64,000 nt of DNA from Leptospira kanakyensis (GTDB lineage Bacteria; Spirochaetota; Leptospiria; Leptospirales; Leptospiraceae). Shown here in pieces: positions 55,541-63,941 of this stretch; position 1 is the first letter of the stretch; every line of letters starts with the position of its first letter. The notes under the pieces are model-generated. The model worked only from the letters and a program-made list of their open reading frames with translations, made no database searches and had not been told where the DNA came from. The stretch covers positions 274,718-338,717 of the forward strand of contig NZ_RQFG01000012.1 in assembly GCF_004769235.1 (NCBI RefSeq). Direction: 5' to 3'. The position numbers and the translations under genes were made by a program.

Positions 55541-55637
55541 TTTGGGCGTTCCCGGTTTGGTTTGAATCGTTGAACGTTATTGTGTAAGGGTCGGGCTCTC
55601 CCTCGACGAGGGCGCTCGGTCGATCCCTAACGCGGGG
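55541..55637 (+). repeat. GC-rich dispersed intergenic element, copy D
   Basis: Starts TTTGGGCGTTCCC, ends GGGTCGGGCTCTCC, a small CTCGACGAG hairpin, and GCGCTCGGTCGATCCCTAACGCGGGG. The 5' and core boxes match copies A-C, while the 3' end differs. It lies between two convergent genes and may double as their transcription end. Confidence 0.6.
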
Positions 55638-55640
55638 GAT

Positions 55641-56393
55641 TTATTGTTTATCTACAACAGATTTAATAAACCAGGCAGGAAGCTTGTTTTGTGTAAATTT
55701 TTCTACTTCGACCCCATTCGTAACACCTGCGAATAGTAACGATTCAAAGTCATCACTGGACGTATCAAAAAGATAAGCCCGATTGGATATACGGATTGCT
55801 TCTTTTAAATTTTCTAAACTACGATAATAGCGTTCTTCTATCTTTTCCGGAGGAACGTTATGCCCTTTTTCTTTTACTCTGATTTCAACTCTGTTCTTAT
55901 TGATCTCTGGATCGACAGTGCAAAAAAAATAAAGATAAATTACATACCCAGCGTCCTTTGCTTTTTTCAAAAAATCGAGTTTCCTCATATCACTCATAAC
56001 AGTCTCAAATGAAAAGGAGATGTTTGCTTCGAGCAATTTTTGTCTCAGAAATTCTGCCAAATCTGCAGCTATGTAGGAATTTATTTCTAAGTTTTCATCA
56101 ATACATAGCTTGTTATCCGTGACTGAAAAGTGTTTCCAAAGATCCAAAATTTCACTTTTCTTGGGAGAAAACTTGGAAAGGCGAAAGAAGTTTTGTATTT
56201 CCTCTGTTGCAATTTCTATCTTATAAGGATTGATAACTAAAAAATGATCATTTTTTAATTTCTTTTCGATCTCATCTGCATTCACATAAACACCAAGTTT
56301 GTGTCTAGGATCAGTATTTTCAAATTCTTTGATAAAGGAAGATTTTCCCGAACCATTGGGACCAGCAAAAATACGAAGACGTTTTTTACTCAT
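55641..56393 (-). CDS. zeta-toxin-like ATP/GTP-binding kinase
   Basis: Starts with a P-loop (RIFAGPNGSGKSSFIKEF) and shows zeta-like features: VNADEIEKKL after the first strand, FSFETVMSDMRKLDFLKKAK and a lid with RVEIRVKEKGHNVPPEKIEE. Zeta toxins phosphorylate UDP-GlcNAc or nucleotides; in chromosomal relatives the role is often unclear. It lies directly after the small gene at 56394 (contiguous TAG-ATG), so the pair is one operon. Confidence 0.75.
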   Translation of the reverse strand: MSKKRLRIFAGPNGSGKSSFIKEFENTDPRHKLGVYVNADEIEKKLKNDHFLVINPYKIEIATEEIQNFFRLSKFSPKKSEILDLWKHFSVTDNKLCIDENLEINSYIAADLAEFLRQKLLEANISFSFETVMSDMRKLDFLKKAKDAGYVIYLYFFCTVDPEINKNRVEIRVKEKGHNVPPEKIEERYYRSLENLKEAIRISNRAYLFDTSSDDFESLLFAGVTNGVEVEKFTQNKLPAWFIKSVVDKQ

Positions 56394-56693
56394 CTAAGAT
56401 AGCTTAAAATAAGTAGGTAAATGTTTTGAGTTGTTTGGCAATTCTTTGAAGAATTCTTTCCGACCATCGGAATGTTTCCAATAAAGAGAATTTCCCTCTT
56501 GCACTAAAACAGGAATCTTTGTCTCTTTTGCTCTTTCCGATGCCTTAAACGAAGCCAGGATTGCCGCACCTAGAATCGCACCAACAGCCATATCTTCACC
56601 ATCGGCCTGACGTTTTAGGAGTGCCGTCAAACCTGCGCCTAAGAGTCCACCTTTGATTAAATTGTTTAAGGTTTCCTCATCTTCCCGATTCAT
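56394..56693 (-). CDS. small hypothetical protein next to the zeta-like kinase
   Basis: About 99 residues: a charged N-terminal helix (MNREDEETLNNLIKGG), an Ala/Gly-rich hydrophobic stretch (LLGAGLTALLKRQADG...ILGAAILASFKASE), then a beta-hairpin rich tail. The hydrophobic stretch may insert into a membrane or pack as a helix bundle. A TTG at 56732 would add 13 residues. A TTGACA-17-TACGAT promoter just upstream would start the transcript near the ATG, hinting at a leaderless mRNA. It may be the antitoxin or a partner of the kinase, but no antitoxin family is recognised. Confidence 0.6.
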   Translation of the reverse strand: MNREDEETLNNLIKGGLLGAGLTALLKRQADGEDMAVGAILGAAILASFKASERAKETKIPVLVQEGNSLYWKHSDGRKEFFKELPNNSKHLPTYFKLS

Positions 56694-56699
56694 AGATAT

Positions 56700-56728
56700 A
56701 TCGTAAGGAGAATTGGTTGTTTTGTCAA
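56700..56728 (-). promoter_or_regulatory. promoter of the zeta-like operon
   Basis: Minus-strand TTGACA (56728-56723) and TACGAT (56705-56700) are 17 nt apart. The -10 overlaps the last bases before the preferred ATG at 56693. Confidence 0.5.
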
Positions 56729-56894
56729 CCAAAGAGAGGGGGGATTAATTGATTGAAAACTCTAGAATTGGCGATCTTAAAATTGATTTTAGTTTGCTAG
56801 TTGTAAGATTCGAAAATTTGTATAAGTAAAATTGATTTTTTCCATGTTTTACTTTTGTTTTGAAGTTACTCATCAATGATTTACACATTTATGA

Positions 56895-57785
56895 CTATAT
56901 TTTCCATATCGGACAATCTTCCCAATTCATAGGAAATCCCATTTGGTTCATCGGAATGTTTGAAAAACCATCTAACAATTCTCTGAATCTCATCGGCCAC
57001 TGGCTCTGAGGCACAATCGTATTTAAGCAATATTTAATCACTGTTAGAATACCAAAAACTCTATCATTCCGAATTTGAACAGGAGTTTTCCAATCATTAT
57101 CTTTCCTTGGAATGATAGGTTTATCACCAAACTGACGGTTCCAAATCCTCCCGTGATGCGCACACATATTTCTGACACCGTTTAACGACCGTATCCATGA
57201 TAACAAGACAGATGTGTCAAGATTCAAATCATCTGCAATTGGTTTCCTAACATTTGCGTTGACTCCTCGTAATAAAGAAAGCATAGTCCCAAAACTAAAG
57301 AGTTCTGCAACCATCCAAAGAGGTGGTAACGGATGTGAGTCTTGATATTTCTTATTAAAATGTTCTATAAATGTTTCACTACTACGAAGAACTTCTTTTT
57401 CAATTTTAACTATGAGTTTATGGTGTTCACTTGGCAAGATGCCTGGAAAATTTTTTGCCTCCAAATATCCGAATGCTCCATGCTGAAAAGTAAACTCATA
57501 TGTCAAACGTGACCGAATATAGACTTCAATTCTTTCAATCCCATCTAACAAATGAAAACGTAATCTTCTATCGAATGCATATCGATTCCAAATTTCATCT
57601 AACGAAGTATTGGGCTTGAACTGTTCACCAGGAAAATCGCGAAAGGGGAACCAATACCCACTGAGTCGATAATAAGAAACTTGGCTTAGTTTTTGAATCA
57701 GCTCGGCCCGATCTGCAATGAGCCCTCGCTCTAAAAGTTGATCCGCTTGTTTTTCGTAGGGAAGATGAGGTTTGGTGTATTTCAA
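56895..57785 (-). CDS. Abi_2 (AbiD/AbiF-like) abortive infection protein
   Basis: Family signatures are clear: KYTKPHLPYEKQADQLLERG at the N-terminus, YYRLSGYWFPFRDFPGEQFK, AFDRRLRFHLLDGIERIEVY, RSLNGVRNMCAHHGRIWNRQ with the conserved RNxxAHH of HEPN-like nucleases. Such proteins trigger growth arrest on phage infection, probably by RNA cleavage. The frame extends upstream to an ATG at 57878, but that part overlaps a hairpin; a TTG at 57785 gives the normal start. It is between hsdS and the zeta-like pair, so it belongs to a defence island. Confidence 0.82.
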   Translation of the reverse strand: MKYTKPHLPYEKQADQLLERGLIADRAELIQKLSQVSYYRLSGYWFPFRDFPGEQFKPNTSLDEIWNRYAFDRRLRFHLLDGIERIEVYIRSRLTYEFTFQHGAFGYLEAKNFPGILPSEHHKLIVKIEKEVLRSSETFIEHFNKKYQDSHPLPPLWMVAELFSFGTMLSLLRGVNANVRKPIADDLNLDTSVLLSWIRSLNGVRNMCAHHGRIWNRQFGDKPIIPRKDNDWKTPVQIRNDRVFGILTVIKYCLNTIVPQSQWPMRFRELLDGFSNIPMNQMGFPMNWEDCPIWKI

Positions 57786-57797
57786 AGAAAACCCCAA

Positions 57798-57848
57798 AAA
57801 AAGGAAAACCCGCCACAAGTGTGCATGCAGAGCAGAGGCATGGCGGGT
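57798..57848 (-). terminator. hairpin with T-run between hsdS and abi, possible attenuator
   Basis: On the minus strand ACCCGCCA (57848-57841) pairs with TGGCGGGT (57815-57808), an exact 8-bp GC-rich stem, followed by TTTTCC and then a T-rich stretch. It would end the hsdRMS transcript or act as an attenuator in front of abi. Confidence 0.6.
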
Positions 57849-57947
57849 ATGCCATCTATAACATCGGTAGATTGACAATACTTGTCAATGGGATTTCTAA
57901 AAAAATGATTCACTTCTCCCTCTCCCTAGAATCCACGTTCCATTTCC

Positions 57948-59660
57948 TCACACCCGCACCATCCCCTTCAAAATCTCTCCTCTTTTCTCCTCCGCCTTCC
58001 CGATCCTTTCTTCCAGCTCATCGCATAACGCCAAAAACTCGTCCACCTTTTCCACAATCCGTTTTTGTTCGGCAAGAGGAGGAAGGGGGAGAGGAAATTT
58101 TGACAGCTTTGTCATACTTAATCCTTCACGGGATACACCAACCTGCTCTTTAAAAACTAAATTTTGAAAAAAGTCTGATATTATCAATTTATGCAAATAT
58201 GTGACTATACTGGGAGTAAATGTTCTTAATATTGCTACGTGCTGTGAAACATTTGCCTCCTCAAAATTCAAAGGAAAAATTGTCGAACGTCCAATTGATG
58301 CTCCAGTAATATTCAAAAGAATATCATTTCCGATTACTTTGGTTCCTTTCATTTTTTCATGAATTGATTTTGAAATCCGTGCAACGTCATCCAAATATAA
58401 ACCATCATTCCAAACATTTTGAGATCTTAAAAACATTATACCATCAGTGGTATAAACAGATTTTCCACCTAAAGGAGTACTTCCAGCACCAAACTTCTGG
58501 AGAACCTCCCCCAACCGCACCCACTCCCATCCCTTAGGAATGACAAATGGCTTCTCTTCCTCCTTTACTACTGGCAGTGCCTCACTCTTTTTGATCTTCC
58601 CCTCTGCCAAGAGACGCGCCTTTTCCGCTTGGATCTCTTTTAATAACTCACTCGCAGGCTGATCATTCGGATCCTGAGGAACCAACTTCCCCATCACCGC
58701 CAATTGCAACACTGCCTTCCGCAGTTCTTTGACATTCTCTTTCACAGAGTAAAGTTCCTGAAAATGAGTTGTGAGAAATTGAAAGTGTTTTTGAAAACTT
58801 TCCTGCGAATCGGCTTCTAACATCTGTGTAATGACTGATTGGTGGAGGTCTTTTCGTTTGGTGTCTTTGGATTTTTTGAGTGTTTCCAGTTCGTCGCATA
58901 ACAGAAAAAGTTCACCGATCTTATCTACGATTCGTTTTTGTTCGGCGAGCGGAGGAAGGGGGAGCGGGGTTAAAGCTATAGTTGATATATTTAATTCAAT
59001 TTGATTTGTCGAACCCGAAGCATTTGATTCAAATCTATTCTGAATTTCTCTTGTACAGAAATATTTATATAGGTAGGTTGTGTGAATTTTTATTGATCGA
59101 ACAATCGTAACATGAGAATCACATACAACTATTTCGAAATTCAAATCATTTTGATATAAATGAATTCTTCCTAGTGTGCCTGTTCCAGTAGAATTTATGA
59201 GAACATCATTGTTACGAACATATCTGTCGGCAGAATATGATTTTAGGGAATCTGGTTCTATATACTTTATCAATTCCGAACGAAATCCATTCCATTGGAT
59301 ACATTTTTGTGCAATTACAGGGATCTTAGGTTCTTCTGAATATTTTGGGCTTTTTCCTCTCTGTAAATATTCTAACACCTCCCCCACCCGCACCCACTCC
59401 CATCCCTTCGGAATCACAAATGGCATCTCCTCTTCCTTTACCGCTGGCAATGTTTCACTCTTCTTCACCTTGCCTTCTGCCACCAAACGCGCCTTCTCCG
59501 CTTGGATCTCTTTCAGTAGTTCGCTTGCAGGCTGGTCGTTTGGATCTTGTTCAACAAGTTTTCCCTGCATCGCAAGGGTAAGGATGAGTTCTCGGAGTTT
59601 TTTGATTCCGTTGGGGTGTTCGAGGGCGTTATCAAAATGGGTTTGGAGGAGTGGGTTCAT
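57948..59660 (-). CDS. hsdS: type I restriction-modification specificity subunit
   Basis: HsdS sets the recognition site. Two target-recognition domains (about residues 80-250 and 385-530) are flanked by conserved helical segments (LPLPPLAEQKRIV appears in each half). Near-identical stretches PNDQPASELLKEIQAEKARL and VIPKGWEWVR occur before both domains (DNA 58502-58692 and 59376-59564), so recombination can swap or duplicate domains. It overlaps hsdM by 4 bp (ATGA). Confidence 0.93.
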   Translation of the reverse strand: MNPLLQTHFDNALEHPNGIKKLRELILTLAMQGKLVEQDPNDQPASELLKEIQAEKARLVAEGKVKKSETLPAVKEEEMPFVIPKGWEWVRVGEVLEYLQRGKSPKYSEEPKIPVIAQKCIQWNGFRSELIKYIEPDSLKSYSADRYVRNNDVLINSTGTGTLGRIHLYQNDLNFEIVVCDSHVTIVRSIKIHTTYLYKYFCTREIQNRFESNASGSTNQIELNISTIALTPLPLPPLAEQKRIVDKIGELFLLCDELETLKKSKDTKRKDLHQSVITQMLEADSQESFQKHFQFLTTHFQELYSVKENVKELRKAVLQLAVMGKLVPQDPNDQPASELLKEIQAEKARLLAEGKIKKSEALPVVKEEEKPFVIPKGWEWVRLGEVLQKFGAGSTPLGGKSVYTTDGIMFLRSQNVWNDGLYLDDVARISKSIHEKMKGTKVIGNDILLNITGASIGRSTIFPLNFEEANVSQHVAILRTFTPSIVTYLHKLIISDFFQNLVFKEQVGVSREGLSMTKLSKFPLPLPPLAEQKRIVEKVDEFLALCDELEERIGKAEEKRGEILKGMVRV

Positions 59661-61105
59661 TTCCCACCTAACGCTTTCATCAGCTCGCGTTTTAGTTTGT
59701 CTCTTACCTGGTTTAGTTCTTTCGAAACCTCTTCATATTCTTTTGTTAGTTCTTCTGGATCACGGTGCACCACATCCACAACATGCGGATTTTTAAAATC
59801 CAGATTGTAATTGCGGGAAACAATGTCTTTGGCACTCACCTTCCAGGCAAATTCCGTTTCCTTTCGTTTGTTCCACCATTTTTTTTCGAGATCAAATTCC
59901 GCAATCGTCAAAGGTTTAGAACGTGAATAGGATTTGTAACCTGGTGGATACGGATGTTCAAAAAACCAAACTTGTTTGGTAGGACCTCCCTTTTCAAAAA
60001 AAAGGAGGTTAGTATTGATCCCGGTATAAGGACTAAACACTCCTTTGGGAAGGCGAACAATTGTATGTAAGTTAAACTCTTCGAGTAACTCTCGTTTGAG
60101 ATTGGTTTTCGTTCCTTCTCCAAACAAAAATCCATCGGGAAGCACCACTGCTGCACGACCTGTATCATGTTTCAGAAGATGCATGATGAGGGCCATAAAT
60201 AAATCGGCAGTTTCACGCGTTTGGTATTTTTTGGGGAAATTATTTTCAATCCCATCCTCTTCCATTCCACCAAATGGAGGATTTGTGATGATAATATCCA
60301 TTCTATCTTTAGGACCGTAATCCTTCAAAGGTCGGCTGAGAGTATTATCATGGCGGATATTGGTAGGAACTTCAATCCCATGTAACATCATATTGGTGAG
60401 AGAAAGCATATGAGGAAGAGGCTTTTTTTCCACACCGTGAATGGTAGTTTGTAAAATCTGTTTGTCTTTTGCAGTTTTTGTCTGATTTTTTAAGTGTTCG
60501 ATGGATGTGGTGAGAAACCCACCTGTCCCACAAGCTGGATCCAAAATGGTTTCCCCCAATTTCGGATCAATGATATCCACCATAAACTGAGTCACAGCCC
60601 TTGGAGTATAGTATTCTCCTGCGTTTCCTGCAGATTGCAAATCGGCAAGGATCTTTTCATAAATATCATTAAACAAATGTCTGTCGGTAGAATTATTAAA
60701 ATCCAAATCTTCTTCGATGGTGTTGATCACCTGTCGAAGTAAGGTGCCAGACTTCATATAGTTGTAAGCATCCTCAAAGACACTACCAACAACTCTTCCT
60801 TGTGCACTCACTCCAGCCTGGGTTGCCAGTTTCTTTAACGCAGGAAAAAGATTATTATTCACAAAATCAATCAGCTCTTCCCCGGTCATCCCTTCAGCAT
60901 TGGATGCCCAACTGCTCCATTGAAACCGAGAGGCAAGTGGGGATTTATAATCTTTGAGGGTCAGTTTCCATTCTTTTTCTTTATCATCAAAAATCTTTAA
61001 AAAGAGAAGCCATACCATCTGGCTGATTCGTTGGGCATCGCCATCAACGCCCACGTCTTTACGCATAATATCTTGAATCGACTTAATTAAAGTTCCAATT
61101 GCCAT
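59657..61105 (-). CDS. hsdM: type I restriction-modification methyltransferase subunit
   Basis: Adenine-N6 methyltransferase with the HsdM N-terminal helical domain, SAM motif I (LDPACGTGGFLTTS) and catalytic motif NPPFGG (DIIITNPPFGGMEEDG). It forms M2S with HsdS. The gene lies 21 nt after hsdR, and its stop overlaps the hsdS start. The 482-residue length is typical. Confidence 0.95.
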   Translation of the reverse strand: MAIGTLIKSIQDIMRKDVGVDGDAQRISQMVWLLFLKIFDDKEKEWKLTLKDYKSPLASRFQWSSWASNAEGMTGEELIDFVNNNLFPALKKLATQAGVSAQGRVVGSVFEDAYNYMKSGTLLRQVINTIEEDLDFNNSTDRHLFNDIYEKILADLQSAGNAGEYYTPRAVTQFMVDIIDPKLGETILDPACGTGGFLTTSIEHLKNQTKTAKDKQILQTTIHGVEKKPLPHMLSLTNMMLHGIEVPTNIRHDNTLSRPLKDYGPKDRMDIIITNPPFGGMEEDGIENNFPKKYQTRETADLFMALIMHLLKHDTGRAAVVLPDGFLFGEGTKTNLKRELLEEFNLHTIVRLPKGVFSPYTGINTNLLFFEKGGPTKQVWFFEHPYPPGYKSYSRSKPLTIAEFDLEKKWWNKRKETEFAWKVSAKDIVSRNYNLDFKNPHVVDVVHRDPEELTKEYEEVSKELNQVRDKLKRELMKALGGK

Positions 61106-61126
61106 ACTGTCTAAATCAATCTTAGT

Positions 61127-63535
61127 TTATGCTATCTCAAGGTACAGTGCATTTTCCAAACCTGTAATGGCATCGTTGTATTTTTCAATCCCACCAAATT
61201 CTTGGATGATCTCCATCGGTGTTCCAAATTCAGGAAATGGATTGATCGTAAGGATTTGTGTTTCTTCAATTTGAACCACACCTGAGTCTGCGTATTTTTC
61301 AAGAAGCGCATCCAAAACCTTTCGTGCTGCTTCCCCATACTTCTCAAAGTAATTCGTTTTTTTGACTCTGTCGGCCCGTTCCCGTCTTGTCAAAGGACGT
61401 TTGTCCCAGACTACGTGGCAGATCAAATCAAAGGGATCCACATCCTTTCCCACATCTTCCGCAAGAGCTTCTAAAAAGACTCCTTGGTTTGCTAGTTCTT
61501 CTAAGATCGCTTGTTTTCTTTCTGTAGCATTCCAATGCTTTCGGAACTCATCAAGTGTGGAAAATTCTTTGGTCACAGTTTTTCTGGTGTAGTCTTTCAA
61601 AGACTCAGTCACCAGTTTTCCATTGGCATCAAAGTATTGCACTCGCTCCGAAGCTACACGAACTTCCACACTATCCACATAGTATTTCAATACACGATTT
61701 CGAGGCAAATCCCCTTCCTGAAATTCTCTTCCATCGAAGCGTAAGGAGGGATCAAATTCAGATTCATTTTCGCCGAATCCAGTGACACCGTTGGATGAAC
61801 CAACATCTCCATCCATTTCCTCATCCAAAGATTCCGGAGGTGTTACTGACTCTCCTTCCTTTGGTTCATAAATCTGCACGGGGTCTCCATCAAAATCAGG
61901 ATCCGCAAACAACTCCGTTGCCCGTTTAAAATCCATAATGGTGAAATAGTACTTATCAAAATCTTCGTTAATGCGTGTTCCGCGACCAATGATTTGTTTG
62001 AATTCCGTCATCGATTGGATATGTTGGTCGAGGACTATCAGTTTGCATGTTTGCGCATCCACACCTGTTGTCATGAGTTTGGATGTCGTTGCAATCACTG
62101 GGTATTTGGATTCAGGGAAGATAAAATTATCCAGCTCTTCTTTACCTTCTTCACTATCCCCTGTAATCCTCATCACATACTTACTATTTTGACTAGCCAA
62201 ATCGCTGTTTTCATTGACCAGTGCTTGCCTCATTCTTTCCGCATGATCTATATTTTCACAGAATACAATGGTCTTATGAAAACGATCGTTCTGCTTCAAA
62301 AATTCACTGACTTTCGAAGCAACAAGTTCCGTTCGTTTGTCTAAGATAACTTTTTTATCAAAATCACTTTGTTTATAAACTTTATCTTCAATTTCATTTC
62401 CATACTTATCTCGCATTCCCTTTTCAGGTCGCCAGCCAGATAAATCCTTATCTAAGTCAATCCGAATCACTTTGTAAGGCGCAAGAAACCCGTCTTCAAT
62501 CCCTTGTCTTAGCGAATATGTATACACTGGTTCCCCAAAATAATGGATATTAGAAACATCCTTTGTTTCTTTGGGTGTTGCGGTTAGTCCAATTTGAGTC
62601 GCAGAAGAAAAGTATTCAAGTATAGCACGCCAATTAGAATCTTCGGCTGCACTTCCCCTATGACATTCATCCACTACGATCAAATCAAAAAAATCTGGCG
62701 AAAATTGTTTATAGATATTTTGTTCTTCTTCCGTGCCAGTGACTGCTTGATACAAAGAAAGATAAATTTCGTACGATTTGTTCGCTTGTCTCTTTTGAAT
62801 TTTGGTCATTGCAGATCCAAACGGCTTAAAATCGTTAGTCATTGTTTGGTCTACCAAGATATTTCTATCTGCCAAAAACAAGATTCGTTTTTTTGTCTTG
62901 GATTTCCATAACCTCCAAATGATTTGGAATGCCGTGTATGTTTTCCCAGTCCCTGTCGCCATAACAAGTAAGAGACGCTTTTGACCCTTCGCAATGGCCT
63001 CGATCGTTTTGTTAATTGCTAAAATTTGATAGTATCTTGGTGATTTATTTGATCCATCACTATGATAATCTTGGGTGACAAGCTCTTCCTGCACTGAGTC
63101 AAGTCCTTGTTCCTCTTTCCACATTTTCCAAAGTGATTCTGGATTTGGAAATTGATCCAAACCCAATTCAGTTTCTAGGTTTCCCTCACTCACAAGTTTG
63201 TTATGAAATAAAAAAGAATCTCCGTTAGAGCTAAAAACAAATGGAACTTCTAACAAATCTGCATATTGAAGGGCTTGTTGCATTCCATCACCAACAGAAT
63301 GCCGATTGTCTTTTGCTTCGATCACAGCAATCGGAATATTAGATTTATAAAACAAAACATAGTCTGCACGTTTATTCTTTGCTCTGGTATGAAGTTTTCC
63401 ACGAACAATAATACGTCCGTTTGTAATCGGAAATTCCTCTCTCACTTGCCACTGCAAATCCCAACCAGATGCTTCCAGTGCAGGATTAATAAATTTAGAG
63501 CATATATCTCGCTCAGAGAGGCTTTTTTTATTCAT
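61127..63535 (-). CDS. hsdR: type I restriction endonuclease/translocase subunit
   Basis: HsdR cuts unmodified DNA after ATP-driven translocation. The N-terminal nuclease has RADYVLFYKSNIPIAVIEAK with the D-x-E-x-K core. The SF2 motor has Walker A LLLVMATGTGKTYTAF, DECHRGSAAEDSNWRAI (DEAH-type DECH), GLTATPKET and QIIGRGTRINEDFDKYYF. The C-terminal part matches the EcoEI-type R subunit. At 802 residues it appears complete. Gene order R-M-S on one strand forms an intact system. Confidence 0.95.
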   Translation of the reverse strand: MNKKSLSERDICSKFINPALEASGWDLQWQVREEFPITNGRIIVRGKLHTRAKNKRADYVLFYKSNIPIAVIEAKDNRHSVGDGMQQALQYADLLEVPFVFSSNGDSFLFHNKLVSEGNLETELGLDQFPNPESLWKMWKEEQGLDSVQEELVTQDYHSDGSNKSPRYYQILAINKTIEAIAKGQKRLLLVMATGTGKTYTAFQIIWRLWKSKTKKRILFLADRNILVDQTMTNDFKPFGSAMTKIQKRQANKSYEIYLSLYQAVTGTEEEQNIYKQFSPDFFDLIVVDECHRGSAAEDSNWRAILEYFSSATQIGLTATPKETKDVSNIHYFGEPVYTYSLRQGIEDGFLAPYKVIRIDLDKDLSGWRPEKGMRDKYGNEIEDKVYKQSDFDKKVILDKRTELVASKVSEFLKQNDRFHKTIVFCENIDHAERMRQALVNENSDLASQNSKYVMRITGDSEEGKEELDNFIFPESKYPVIATTSKLMTTGVDAQTCKLIVLDQHIQSMTEFKQIIGRGTRINEDFDKYYFTIMDFKRATELFADPDFDGDPVQIYEPKEGESVTPPESLDEEMDGDVGSSNGVTGFGENESEFDPSLRFDGREFQEGDLPRNRVLKYYVDSVEVRVASERVQYFDANGKLVTESLKDYTRKTVTKEFSTLDEFRKHWNATERKQAILEELANQGVFLEALAEDVGKDVDPFDLICHVVWDKRPLTRRERADRVKKTNYFEKYGEAARKVLDALLEKYADSGVVQIEETQILTINPFPEFGTPMEIIQEFGGIEKYNDAITGLENALYLEIA

Positions 63536-63692
63536 TTAATGCATTCCGATCAGAATATGAAAATCAAATTCCTGTTTTATTATTTGAAATCAAAATCTAA
63601 CAAACATTACTTTCTAAGATTCATAACTCAATTACTTTTTAGGGTATATCCTACCTCAGACAAAACAGGGATGCGAACAGGTATTCAGGCAT

Positions 63693-63725
63693 AAAAAAAG
63701 CCTCACATCTTTCGAGGTAAGGCTT
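63693..63725 (-). terminator. terminator of the 23S rRNA transcript
   Basis: On the minus strand AAGCCT (63725-63720) pairs with AGGCTT (63703-63698) with extra inner pairs, and is followed by a run of seven T residues. Confidence 0.75.
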
Positions 63726-63819
63726 CTTCTTATCTTACTTTTCTTCAACTATATACGACAAGGGTTCTATCTTCCCGATGAGGGAAAGCCAACCGCAACG
63801 ACCCATAGGGAGTGAGGTT

Positions 63820-63855
63820 GGGACTTTTGCGGAGCGTTAGCCTAGCAAAAAGTCC
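63820..63855. repeat. inverted repeat between the 23S rRNA and its terminator
   Basis: GGGACTTTTGC (63820-63830) and GCAAAAAGTCC (63845-63855) pair with one bulged base. The sequence around it (GCGGAGCGTTAGCC) is GC-rich. It may be a processing stem or part of a dispersed repeat. Confidence 0.45.
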
Positions 63856-63911
63856 ATCGGCGCAGACCGCCAAACAGAACAAAGTAAAACAAACAACGCT
63901 ATAATCTATAC

Positions 63912-63932
63912 ATACACGTTGAACACGTGTAT
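63912..63932. promoter_or_regulatory. perfect palindrome just beyond the 23S rRNA end
   Basis: ATACACGT (63912-63919) and ACGTGTAT (63925-63932) are exact inverted copies around a 5-nt loop. It lies about 10 nt past the inferred 23S 3' end on the minus strand, in the place of an RNA-processing stem. Confidence 0.45.
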
Positions 63933-63941
63933 ATTGTAATA

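Larger units (their letters stand above)
63536..63940. other. intergenic region between hsdR and the 23S rRNA
   Basis: This ~400-bp gap holds three hairpins that seem tied to the rRNA (63693-63725, 63820-63855 and 63912-63932) and no credible gene. Open frames here overlap the hairpins or lack start signals. Confidence 0.6.

Noticed and set aside
63266..63694. A 142-residue plus-strand open frame opposite the start of hsdR
   Set aside because: Most of it lies antisense to the nuclease domain of hsdR and no family is seen.
63536..63940. A 5S rRNA or tRNA after the 23S rRNA
   Set aside because: No 5S core or tRNA cloverleaf could be recognised before the terminator.
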